In this document: one piece after another, positions 47,200 through 57,090 of the stretch | Position numbering within the stretch: the stretch's first letter is position 1 | Layout: every line of letters begins with the position of its first letter | NCBI GenBank assembly: GCA_015143295.1 | Contig: CM026565.1 | Coordinates: forward strand, 31,566,052 to 31,630,051 | Length of the DNA: 64,000 nt | Reading direction: 5' to 3' | Source: Tetracentron sinense | Taxonomy: Eukaryota > Streptophyta > Magnoliopsida > Trochodendrales > Trochodendraceae | Position numbers and translations under genes: made by a program | The notes under the pieces: model-generated | What the model was told of the DNA's origin: nothing | Seen by the model: the letters and a program-made list of their open reading frames with translations, nothing else | Database searches by the model: none

Positions 47200-47520
47200 T
47201 AATCACACCTTTGGGCAAGAGATTTCGACATGCAATTCACCCCCCAATTGGCGACAACAGTCGCGCACAGAACTGATCTATCATGTATTAGATTGATTAG
47301 GACACTTCCACACCTTTGGGCAAGAGGGTTATCCTTCTCTCACCGCCACGCACAAATCATTCTGCCCCACTCAGTCTACAAGAAATCCCTAGACACCTTT
47401 GGGCAAGACTAGTTATTCAATGTAGGTGAGTGCAAACTCGCAGTCTAAATGAGATCAAAATCTCAAATTCAAAGGACCATAACCTCCTATAGGACGGTCA
47501 CCTTTGGGCAAGACAATCTA
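47200..47520. repeat. Four spaced copies of ACCTTTGGGCAAGA
   Basis: The phrase (C)ACCTTTGGGCAAGA recurs near 47208, 47310, 47395 and 47500 in the 5' untranslated region of the gag-only element, each separated by unrelated sequence. Confidence 0.7.
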
Positions 47521-47794
47521 ACCTACTTCAGTTATGCCCATTCGAATCACTACCTTACAGATCAAACCTAAACCCCATAGGATGATCTAACTTTAATTCC
47601 TAATATTAATTTTGGGTAAAAGCATCAAGTTTTTCCTTTATTTAATGTCAAAATCATAGGAAAATAATATTCATGCACTAAAACATCTCTTTATAGTGCT
47701 CAGAAGTCAAAATGGACCCCAAAAACGGAATCAGAACACCTAAAAACTTCAGGGAAGGTCGGACACTCGTCCTGGACGTGTCCTGGGGACGTGT

Positions 47795-47965
47795 CACGCG
47801 CAGGGGACACTCCCTGCAAGTGTCACGCGCAGCGCACGCGCGTCTCGCGCTCTGGAAGTGCGCCTCACGCGCGGGGAATGCGCTTCACGCGCGGGTGGTG
47901 TGCCGCACGCGCACGGAATTGGCTCACGCGCGTTCTACGCGTCACGCGCGCGGGGTCTGATGCAC
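47795..47965. repeat. CACGCGC-rich low-complexity block
   Basis: About ten TCACGCGC or GCACGCGC units lie in the 5' region of the gag-only element. Arginine-rich open frames across it are compositional artefacts. Confidence 0.7.
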
Positions 47966-48611
47966 TTACGCGGTCCGGTCCATGTTCCACTCGGTTCGGT
48001 TCAGTCAACGATCCGGTTGGGACGGTCCGGTCTATTGAACCGGTTCAAGGTTTATTCGGGTCGGGACTGACATTTTCGGGTCGATCAATAACCCAATATG
48101 AATCGGGGTCGGGTCAAAAAATTCGGATTCGGTTTGGGTCAGAACCTGTGGATCGGGTGTAGGCTCGGGTTACCGGGTCGGTTTGACCCTCGTGAGATTG
48201 TCTTCCTAACCCGGAGACTGTTTTTTTTTTTTTTTTTAGAAACCCTAAATACCGTATACTGTTAACCCTTCTTATGGGGGCTCTACCGGCCACCTCTCCG
48301 GCTGCCGCCCGTGCCAAACCGACGGCCAGACTCAGGCGACCAAAACCTCACCGCCGGTGATCCTCTCCAGCGACGGACGGCGGCGGAATCTCCGTCCAAC
48401 CGAAAACGGCCAAAAAACCCTTTTTTTTTTTTTTTTCTTAAATCTGATTCGCTCGTATCCTTTAAAAATATTCTTCAATTTCCTTAAATCCGAATCACAA
48501 GATCAATAAATAAAAAAAAATTGATTATTTAGATCCGAAAATAAAATTCCACTTAGATTTGATTATTAAGAAAAATTAATCACAAGGTCAACCCTGCGCT
48601 TTGATACCAAT

Positions 48612-49132
48612 TGTTGGGATTCAAGAATAATAATGTTAAAACAAAACAAGATTATTCAAATCCTGGATCTAGACCATGCAATCAACTTTTCTAGATTTCA
48701 TAATCAAAAGCAAACAAGGATTGAAACAGTTAATCTCATACCTTTCGCTGGAATTTCCTTATTCCCTTCACGGTGTGATGCTGTTTGAGAGGGATGAGAG
48801 AGTCTTCTCTTTTCTCCTTAGGTCTGATTCAATGGGACTTCCAATTGACGTAAGAGAAAAGAAGGGCCCCCTCTTTGCTTTATATACCCTTGGAACCCTA
48901 CCCATCATAAGATCCAAAGGTTAAGAGGGATCACACCAAAGATCTAACGGTCGCCAATCCTGACCATGTTGTTAGCTTTAATAACACTTAAAGAGTCCAT
49001 GTTTGATCACATCTCTTTAGTGGGACCCATTATCCTTAACATTCTCTATTGACAGCAATACAATCCGAGTTTTGAAAACTAAGGATTGCGCCAGACCACA
49101 TAGGTTTTTATTTAATAAGAAAAACCCTAACA
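48612..49132 (-). repeat. 5' LTR of the gag-only element
   Basis: The right terminal repeat, followed on - by the initiator tRNA-Met primer-binding site at about 48597-48611. Confidence 0.9.
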
Positions 49133-51093
49133 CCAACATATGGGCTCAATGCGAGGGCAGCAAGCAATTGTGATGAGAACAGTGAGAAACACTGTGGACA
49201 CAGGAAGAACTGTGGTGTGCACCATTCACCAGCCGAGCATCGACATATTTGATGCTTTCGATGAGGTGAGAAATGTTAATGATTATGGAATTGGCATTCT
49301 TTTATGAGTTCTCTTTTATGTATGAGTCAGTCTATGGGAACTCCCAAATATACTCCCGAATGCCACATCAGCTCTAATCCTAACCATTTAATAATTGAGA
49401 TTTGAGAGTATCCCTAGACTAATTCTTTATGTATATGTGATATTGAAGTTTCAACATGGATTACAGTTACTTCTCATGAAGCGGGGAGGACAGGAAATAT
49501 ATGTGGGCCCACTGGGTCACCATTCTTGCCATTTGATCAAGTACTTCGAGGTGAGGCTAATGCACATTCAAAAACTACAAATACGGAATTTTTCACTTCA
49601 AGGTTCTTAATTCAGACAACATAATTACCGACACATGTGAGTTGTTTTTATCAAGGGAATCCAAGGAGTCAGTAAAATAAAAGATGGATATAATCCAGCA
49701 TCATGGATGTTAGAAGTGACCACAGCAGCACAAGAAGTAGCTCTGGGGGTTAACTTCACTGATGTGTACAAGAACTCAGAACTGTACAGGTGGGTTCAGT
49801 TGTAGGCTTACTATCTGATGTGCCTGAAATGCCTCTAATTTTGTTCCTGTAGCTTTTTCTGATCTATGGTGAATGTTTCAGGAGAAACAAAACTCTGATC
49901 AGTGACCTGAGTATACCTCCACCCGGTTCAAAAGACCTTTACTTCCCTACTCAGTACTCCCAGTCTTTCTTCACCCAATGCATTGCTTGCCTATGGAAAC
50001 AGCATTGGTCATATTGGCGCAACCCACCATACAGTGCAGTGAGATTTTTCTTCACTACTTTCATAGCCTTGTTTTTTGGGACAGTATTTTGGGACCTTGG
50101 CTCCAAAAGGTAAGTTATAATAGGAAAATTTATAGGGGTTCAAAGTCTACATTTTTTTCCTCTCTAGATTCATTAAAATCATTTCAATTTGATTTTGATT
50201 TTTGAAACTCCAGGGAAAGTCAACAGGATCTGTCTAATGCAATGGGTTCCATGTTTGCTGCTGTTATCTTCCTTGGGGTACAAAACGCCTCATCTGTGCA
50301 ACCGGTTGTGTCCATCGAACGAACAGTCTTTTACAGAGAAAGAGCCACAGGGATGTATTCAGCCTTGCCATATGCGTTCGGACATGTAAACAGTTTTCTT
50401 GTTCTATAAAGTTCATAAAGCATATTTTTCTAGTTTTTGTAGAAGAAAGTAGTCTATCTTGTTATGTTTCTCACTGAATTCTTTTTGTTGCAGATTATGA
50501 TTGAGATTCCGTATATATTCGTGCAGACCCTGGTATATGGTGTCATAGTGTATGCCATGATTGGATTTGAATGGACAGTTGTTAAGTTCTGTTGGTATCT
50601 GTTCTTCATGTACTTCACTTTGTTATATTTCACCTTTTATGGTATGATGACGGTGGCCCTAACTCCCAACCAAACTTCGCTGCCATAGTTTCCGCTGCAT
50701 TCTATGGATTATGGGATCTCTTCTCCGGATTTATAGTCCCACGAACAGTAAGTTCCGACGATCCCACCATTCTTTACATGTCGGGTTTCTTTAAAAAAAT
50801 AGTATGTTCTAATGACAAGTTTTTTTTCCCAGAGGATTCCTATGTGGTGGAGATGGTACTACTGGGCCTGCCCTGTTGCTTGGACCTTGTATGGATTGGT
50901 TGTGTCACAGTTTGGAGATATACAGGACAAGTTTCTTGACACAGATGTCGTAGTGGAAGATTTTGTGAGGAGTTATTTTGGTTTCAGACATGACTTCCTA
51001 GGAGTGGTTTCTGTGGCGGTCGTTAGGTTTACTCTGATCTTTGCATTTGTCTTTGCCTTTGCAATTAGGGTATTTAACTTCCAGAGGAGATGA
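49133..51093 (+). pseudogene. ABCG40/PDR12-like transporter copy B, 3' block (end of NBD2 and TMD2), broken
   Basis: The interrupted exon resumes at 49133-49265; further exons are 49467-49550, 49656-49789, 49882-50109, 50214-50385, 50494-50747 and 50833-51093. The protein ends FNFQRR, as in the family. The sequence shows [66 protein letters not shown] and the TMD2 segment [19 protein letters not shown]. The D-loop SGLDARAA reads YGLNARAA, one extra base near 49165 shifts the frame, and one base is missing near 50680 (TPNHNIAAI), bringing a stop. The LTR insertion lies between the EPT and SGLD codons. The gene cannot make a full transporter. Confidence 0.9.
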
Positions 51094-51787
51094 AAGAAGG
51101 TTTTGCATAGTAATACACCAAGTAAATCTGTTTTGAAGTGGGTGATTAGTCCTGCCCTTAATGCATTGGGAACCCCTTGTAATCTTCTTTTTTCGGTCTA
51201 AGTTTTATATATTGCTCTTTGTATGCTCTATACATAAAGGGGAAATGACAATTGTCACGCAATGTGGTATATATTAGAGACTATAGAGGAGTATTGTAAT
51301 AAGGTGAATGAGATACACTACATCATTCAAGGGTATTTCTTCACAATATTAGATTAGCATTAATTAAGGGTAGATTAGATTAGATTAAGTTGATTTACTT
51401 TCTAATCTTGTAATCTCTATATAAACCCTATTCAGCCTATTCAGGGTCTTGTAAATCATTCAATCTATCAAGAAATCACTTTTCTATAGTATATAAGTTG
51501 TTTTATGTTTTCTATGTAATTATCTGCTCTATTTTTTTGGGGCTCCATCTTAGTTCTTTTCATGAATTTTCAAAGCATTTTGTGTGAAGCTTGTATGAAA
51601 CATTCTTTTTTTTTTTACCAGAAGCGTATTCTAAAGAAGATATGAAAGTTTTGTGGAACTTACATATAATTTAAATGTTTTGAAGTGGGTGACCAGCTTA
51701 GTGATTCATTCAAATTTGGTAGAATTATAGATGAAATAAGTAAATAAAATAAAAGTACTATATTTAATGGATAATATTTGTTCCAAT
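51094..51787. other. 3' flank of copy B
   Basis: The 3' UTR candidate is AT-rich. The stretch about 51249-51510 (TGTCACGCAATG..., CTATATAAACC, then CTTGTAAATCATTCAATC) resembles a solo LTR with its own TATA box and polyadenylation region, but no second border or target duplication is convincing. Confidence 0.4.
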
Positions 51788-52081
51788 CAGTGTTGTCAGA
51801 ACTGGATCGGACCGGCCGGTGCAACCGGGAACCACCCCCTTGCCGGTTCCCAAAACCCTCAAAACTAGAACTTTTTAAGAATTGGCCATAACCGGCCTAA
51901 ACCGGTAGAACCGGTTGGAAACTGGCCGAAACCAATCAGAACCGGGAAAAATTAGGAAAAAATGAAAAAAAATGTTTTTGTTTTTTTTATTTTGCTTAAA
52001 AGTACACGATTGAACCAGACCGGTGGAACTGGAACCGGCCACTCTACCGGTTTAATGCCTGGTCCAGTTATGAAAACACTA
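51788..52081. mobile_element. Non-autonomous hAT element 2 (MITE)
   Basis: The ends are CAGTGTTGTCAGAACTGGA and, reversed, TAGTGTTTTCATAACTGGA. The perfect 8-bp target duplication GTTCCAAT flanks it (51780-51787, 52082-52089). The interior is full of ACCGGT / CCGGTT palindromes. Confidence 0.88.
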
Positions 52082-52130
52082 GTTCCAATGTATTATATAG
52101 ATTTTTTTTTCATTAATTGATTGAGGTTGT

Positions 52131-52612
52131 AAAAAATTTGTTACGTGCTTCTTTCTCTTTTCAAATAAAATGTAGAAGTTAACGTAGCCATGAAGTCCAT
52201 TTCCAAACCTAAGGCACCACCTCATTGGTGGATGCCTCCCTCTTAAATACTCACCATAGAAGGAGGCATCCACCAATGAGAAGAGGGAGGCATCCACCAA
52301 TGAAGTAGTGCCTTAGGTTTGGAAATAGACTTAATGGGTACGTTAACTATTTCCCTCATAAATGAGAATGGAGAAGAAATTAGCCTCATTAAAGAGAGAT
52401 CTCCACATTTTGTCTTCATTCGAGAGAGTTCAACACCTCCCAACCCAAATCTCTCTTATAAAAGAAATTTATATTCATTAATTAATTCTAAAGATAAATG
52501 ATTACAATTCCTTTATAGACGCAATAATCAATTACAACTACCCACTACTAGTAAAACTACTTAATAATTACCACATTTACTATACCCACGAATAAGCACG
52601 TAACAAATTTTG
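52131..52612. repeat. Possible palindromic MITE
   Basis: The outer inverted repeats are AAATTTGTTACGTGCTT (about 52132) and AAGCACGTAACAAATTT (about 52593). An inner hairpin at 52178-52347 pairs GTTAACGTA.CCAT.AAGT with its mirror and includes TTCCAAACCTAAGGCAC / GTGCCTTAGGTTTGGAA and a duplicated GGAGGCATCCACCAATGA. No target duplication was identified. Confidence 0.5.
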
Positions 52613-52924
52613 TTGTGTTAAGCAAGGGAATTTTGTGTGTCCTTCTTTGTCTTACCGTCAGCTTCGCCTTATGGTTGCAGTTTTTTTTTTTTTTTTACTA
52701 TATCATATGAAAGCTGCAGTCAAAGCAAGGAATTTGGATTTGATTTGATATTACTTTATGGTACGTTTGTGGAAAAAGACCAATTGGCTGGATCATGGAC
52801 CTGGCCCGGTAGACAATGTTTGAAAAGAAGCATACGTGAAGGAACAGAGAAAGATTCGTATGGAAAACAAATTCCTTAATCATTCCCAAATTGGCCATAT
52901 GTTTGATTCCAAATCAAAATCAAG

Positions 52925-53135
52925 TTCTAGCATTTTTAGAACACCCAAACTAGGCTTCATAATCATCCCCCAAATTGGCCAAAGTACCCCCCATATATGA
53001 AAAAGGGTTTGAGACTTGGGACCTGCCATTCAACTGATCCCACGAGTCAAAGTTTCAACCTAATCTGATGATCTCAACCGTTCACGGGACGATGCACATA
53101 GGTTTTAGGACTTGTCATTGGATGGATCCTAATTT
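52925..53135. repeat. Paralogue of 18860-19045: downstream flank shared by the two ABCG copies
   Basis: Blocks such as TAGGCTTCATA.TCATCCCCC, AAGGGTTTG, CCATTCAA.TGATCCCA and GATGATCTCA.CCGTTCAC are shared in order with 18860-19045. This copy lacks the MITE and gives the empty target site. It suggests the ABCG duplication unit included at least 2.5 kb of 3' flank. Confidence 0.65.
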
Positions 53136-53213
53136 GGAGATCTCATGAATCTCTGCCCATTGCTAGTCTCAGTTTTGCAAAATCCTAATGACATAAATCC
53201 CGATATATAATTT

Positions 53214-54553
53214 GGATAAATTACACTCACCTCCCCTAAGGTTTGGTGAAATTTCAAAAACATCCCCTCTAGTTTCTAAAATTATACTACCCTCCTTTGT
53301 CAAGCACTTAATATTAACACTGTTAACTAAAGTTACCATTTTCCCATTTTCCCTATTACTTGATTGAGGAAACACGTTTTTACCATTTGAAAGCTCAACC
53401 AAAGGAAAACATTAACTCCCAAACTGCCACGTGTCCCTTTTAATGCTTACTAATTATGATTTAGATTTACCCACCCTTAGGGTTTGTCCATCTAACCTTA
53501 GTTTTAGGGAAAAAATAACCTTAGGTTGGTTATGCTTAACCGCAATTAAAGAGGGCTCTACAAGCCGCCATGTGTCCCTTTTAACACCTTTAATTGTGGT
53601 TAAGATTCACTCATCCCTAGGATTCATTAATCTAACCTTGATTATAAGAAAATAAAATAAAATAAATTAATCTTAGGTTAATTATATTTAACCACTGTTG
53701 AAGGATCTCTATAAGCCGCCACGTGTCCCTTTTAACACCCACTAACTATGGTTAAAACTCACTCACCCCTAGGATTCATCCATCAAACCTTGGTTTTTAG
53801 AAAAAAAAAAAAAAACCTTAGTTGCTTATGCTTAACCACAATTAAAGGGAGCTCTACAAGCCGCCATGTGTCCCCTTTAATGCCCACTAATTGTGGTTAA
53901 AATTCACTCACCCTTACGATTCATCCATTTAACCTTGATTTTAGAAGAAAAAAAAACCTTAGGTTGATTATGCTTAACCACAATTAAAGGGGGCTCTACA
54001 AACCGCCATGTGTCCCCTTTAACACCCACTAATTGTGCTTAAAATTCATTCACCCCTAGGATTAATCTATCTAACCTTGCTTTTAAGAAAAATATAAAAA
54101 TATTAACCTTAGGTTAATTATGTTTAACCACAATTAAAGGATCTCTATAAGTCGCCATGTGTCCCTTTTAATACCCTCTAACTATGGTTAAGATTCACCC
54201 ACCCCTAAAGTTCATCTATCTAACATCGGTTTTTAGAAAAAATATATATATATACTTGATTTTGGAAATATGTATTAACCTTAAGTTGATATTATTAACC
54301 TTGGTTAGAAGCCAATTATCATTTATTTTATTGAATTAACTAACCTTGTGTTGAAAAATGATAATTTAGACATTTTAAAATATTTAAATGATAGCATCAT
54401 CAAAGTCCATCTATAAAGTAACGATAAACTTAAGGGGATGGGGTATCCGTTACAAACAACCAAAGTTGAGGGGAGGACAATGTAATTTCAAAAATTAGAG
54501 AAGAGGTTTCTGAAATTTCACCAAACCTCAAGAGAGGTGAGTGTAATTTACTC
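53214..54553. mobile_element. Non-autonomous long-TIR element with an internal tandem array
   Basis: The termini are inverted for about 85 bp: (G)GATAAATTACACTCACCTC...GGTTTGGTGAAATTTCA on the left and its mirror on the right. Long TIRs fit a MULE-like element, but no target duplication was seen. There is no coding capacity. A related left end at about 59940 (TATTTACACCCCTTAAGG) marks a second copy. Confidence 0.65.
53426..54235. repeat. Tandem array, six units of 141-150 bp
   Basis: Units begin near 53427, 53571, 53721, 53867, 54009 and 54158, each with GCC(A/G)CCA(T/C)GTGTCCCTTTTAA, TGGTTAA.ATTCACTCACC and CTTAACCACAATTAAAGG. They are related to the solitary foldback repeats elsewhere in the window. 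Confidence 0.82.
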
Positions 54554-55180
54554 AAAAAAAAAAAAAGCTCCCCAAAGTTGAGCTACTACTCCTCTTTGGA
54601 TCCTTTCCCAAATTTTGGTGAATAATATAGCACAAATGGGAGAGAACAAATAGAAGGCATGTCTACTTCGAACTTGAAACTTAGGATATAGAAGAAATGG
54701 GAGAGGGTGTGAAGTGATTTCTTATGTTATTTTTAAATGTGAATACTGATTTGTTATCAATCATTAAGATCAATTACTGTGTGCAATATCTCTTAACCAA
54801 AACTAAAAAAAATTACGTGTCTTGACCCGATCTTAATAGCAATCATTCGCTCCTTGCTCTCACATAGCTGCCCCTTTAACAGTCATGAACTCCGGTTAAA
54901 TTTTTTTTAATCTTGTGGTTAATTTTTTGTATTTTATCTTTCAAAAATTAAGGATAGATAAGTGAACCTTAGGGGTGAGTTTATCTTAACCACAGTAAAG
55001 GGAGTTGAAAGGGAGACACATGACAAGAAATGGAGACCCCCCCCCCCCCCTTAGGTCACCGACTGAAGTGATTGTTTTCCCAATCTGGAATGCCAAAAGC
55101 TTAAATTTTGAGATAAAATAAAATAAATGACAAAAGACTAACTTTAGATTTTTAAGTTCAAAAAATAGTTATGGGGTGAA
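54554..55180. other. AT-rich noncoding stretch
   Basis: No gene was seen. It holds a half foldback unit (about 54890-55025, with GTGAACCTTAGGGGTGA and AAAGGGAGTTGAAAGGGAGA) and a C run at about 55038-55050. Confidence 0.6.
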
Positions 55181-55189
55181 TGAATCATT

Positions 55190-55860
55190 ACCGTAGATAG
55201 TGAATGTTTTAAAGTCAATATAGATGGTGCTCTACGATTAGAGGGAACAACATAGGGTTGGAGTTGGTTATTAGAGATCATAATGGGGATCTGGTTGGAG
55301 TTATGTCTAAAAGAATTTCATATTCTCTAAAATGCGAATTAATAGAGGTTATAGCAGCAAGAGAATGACTGAAGTTTGTACTTGATTTGGACATGTAGGA
55401 TGTTATTTTGGAGGGTAACTCGGTCAATATCATTCGCGCTCTTAAATCTCGAGAAGAGAATTTCTATTTTGAAATCATGGTTCTATATGATGTAAATATA
55501 TTAAGCTCTCATTTTTGTTCATTTTTGTTATTGCATCAGCTTTTCTCATGTTCATAGAGAGCTCATTGCTTGACTACGAAAGCTCTTCCCATTCATGATT
55601 TTATTGTTTGGACGGAAGAACAGCTTTTATAGTTGATTTGCTTTTTATTTTTTATAACCATGGACATCTTGAGCCTTGAAAGCTCATACTAATGCCACGG
55701 GCTACATAGGGAATATCCCCACCCCATGCAACCGTTAATGAGAGGAGCCAGAATTCGAACTCAAGACCTCTGGGTTTACGGTTTGTCTAAGTGACCATTG
55801 GGCTACACCCTCGGGGGTTGATTTGCTTTTAAATGATGTAATATCTTTTGCTTCTTATTA
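55190..55860 (+). pseudogene. RNase H-like (RVT_3) fragment of LINE origin, split by a SINE
   Basis: Reading + in two frames gives VNIDGALRLEG, GLVIRDHNGDLVGVMSKRIS, IEVIAAREXLKFVLDLDM, VILEGNSVNIIRALKSREE and HDFIVWTEE, the plant RNase H-like domain found at the end of L1 LINEs and in many solitary copies. Stops include TAG near 55236 and TGA near 55366; at least one frameshift is present. A SINE at 55646-55816 interrupts it. No reverse transcriptase precedes it. Confidence 0.7.
55646..55816 (-). mobile_element. tRNA-derived SINE
   Basis: On - it starts CCCCCGAGGGTGTAGCCCAA, with an A box TAGCCCAATGGTC and a B box AGTTCGAATTC, and ends in an A-rich tail (ATAAAAAATAAAAA). The perfect 14-bp target duplication GTTGATTTGCTTTT flanks it (55632-55645, 55817-55830). 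Confidence 0.9.
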
Positions 55861-55949
55861 ATATTAAATCTCAAAATTAGGACACGGAGCCATGGATTAA
55901 TGAGGACCGTGCATTTCGCCCCATAGGAAAATGTGCGGTCGTTAAATAT

Positions 55950-57090
55950 TTCCTTTTTTTTTGTTCAATGAGTGGGAAAACCCACAAACTAAATACAAAG
56001 CTGAGGGGTAGAAACCCCCGTTACATCATTTCTGAGAATTGGTAAAACACAAGCGGGTGGGGAGCAGAAAAAGGTAACACCAAGAGCCCCGGAATGGCTA
56101 AATTTAGCAATCCAATTTGCAGCTCGATTTCCTCCCCGAAAAACATGCTCAAGCTGGTACTTAGGGTTGCACAAAGCCCGATTGGCTCGGCTCGGCTCGG
56201 CCCGGTTTAGCCTGAAATTTTGGGCTCGAACAAGCCAAGCCAAGCCTAAAAAAAAGCCCGAAAGCTAATTCAAGCCAAGCTCCAGCCCACCCCTGTGCGG
56301 CTCGGCCCAGCTCGAAGCCCGGCTCGATTGAGGTTCAGATCGGCCCGAACTCGGCTCGGCTTGAAAATTATTTTTAAAAATAAAAAATATATATATTTTT
56401 TATATATATCATTATTATATATATATAAATAATATAAAATTTTAATTTTTTTTAAAAAAAAGGGATTCAAGTTGAGCTCGAGCCAAGCCAAGCCCAGCTT
56501 GAGCTTGAATCAATTCGGGCCGAGCCGAGCTCCAAGCCAATTTTTTTTTTCGGGCCACACAATCGAACCTGTTCTTGGGTCAAGCCGAGCTTCGGGCCTC
56601 GATCAAATTACTTCAAGCCAAGTCGGGCTTGGCCAAGCTTGGCCTGAATTCAGCCCTACTGGTACTCCCAAGATTTTCCTAGGACCGCTCTACAAGCTCT
56701 GATGAGGGGACCATGGGGGTTAGAATTAATCTGATCTTTAGTAACAAGATTAACGACCGCACTAGAGTCAATTTCAACAATAACTCTTCTGTAACCTTCG
56801 GACTAAGCCAGCGTTAACCCATGAAAGAGTGTCCAAAGTTCAGCCACAGTGATAGAGCAAATATCAATATTGTGTCCAAAACCAATCAACTACCTACCAT
56901 CATCGCCACGAATCAATCCACCATTAGAGGCCTCGCCCAGATTTCCTCAGGAACTATCATCTGTGTTAAGTTTCAACCATCCCATTATAGGGGGAGTCCA
57001 AGAGATAAGATGCAATTGTTTCGGAGGATTAAAGTTTTCTGCCTTCAGGACTTCCTCAAACTCATTGGTTCTTCTTAATAAGATGTAATC
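55950..57090 (-). pseudogene. 5'-truncated LINE with RNase H domain, split by a hAT element
   Basis: On - the upper part (56660-57085) reads TPPIMGWLKLNTD, GEASNGGLIRGDDGR, VAELWTLFHGLTLA and VIVEIDSSAVVNLV. The lower part (55989-56160) reads YQLEHVFRGGNRAANWIAKF. These are start and end of one RNase H-like domain. A 3' tail ending in an A run (T run at about 55950-55958 on +) marks a LINE end. Stops are present in the upper part. A 497-bp hAT element separates the halves. No RT was seen. Confidence 0.78.
56162..56658. mobile_element. Non-autonomous hAT element 3
   Basis: The ends are TAGGGTTG and CAGCCCTA with a perfect 8-bp target duplication CTGGTACT (56154-56161, 56659-56666). The subterminal regions are made of GGCTCGG and AAGCCAAGC repeats around an AT-rich core. 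It sits in the LINE fragment 55950-57090, whose domain continues across it. Confidence 0.88.

Larger units (their letters stand above)
44249..49132 (-). mobile_element. Gag-only (TR-GAG type) Copia-like LTR element inside a copy B exon
   Basis: LTRs 44249-44769 and 48612-49132 (521 bp each, TGTTGGG...CCCTAACA) differ at only about seven positions by eye (near 98.7% identical), so this is the youngest large LTR insertion here. The 5-bp target duplication CCAAC (44244-44248, 49133-49137) is perfect. On - a primer-binding site (TGGTATCAAAGC) follows the right LTR and the purine tract AAGTGGGAGAT precedes the left. The only coding domain seen is a Copia gag at 46308-47009. Protease, integrase and RT are absent, which fits a non-autonomous TR-GAG element. 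Structurally it otherwise looks whole. Confidence 0.9.

Noticed and set aside
47712-48317. Arginine-rich open frames on both strands
   Set aside because: They are compositional artefacts of the CACGCGC block and GGTTCGG-type repeats in the LTR element leader.
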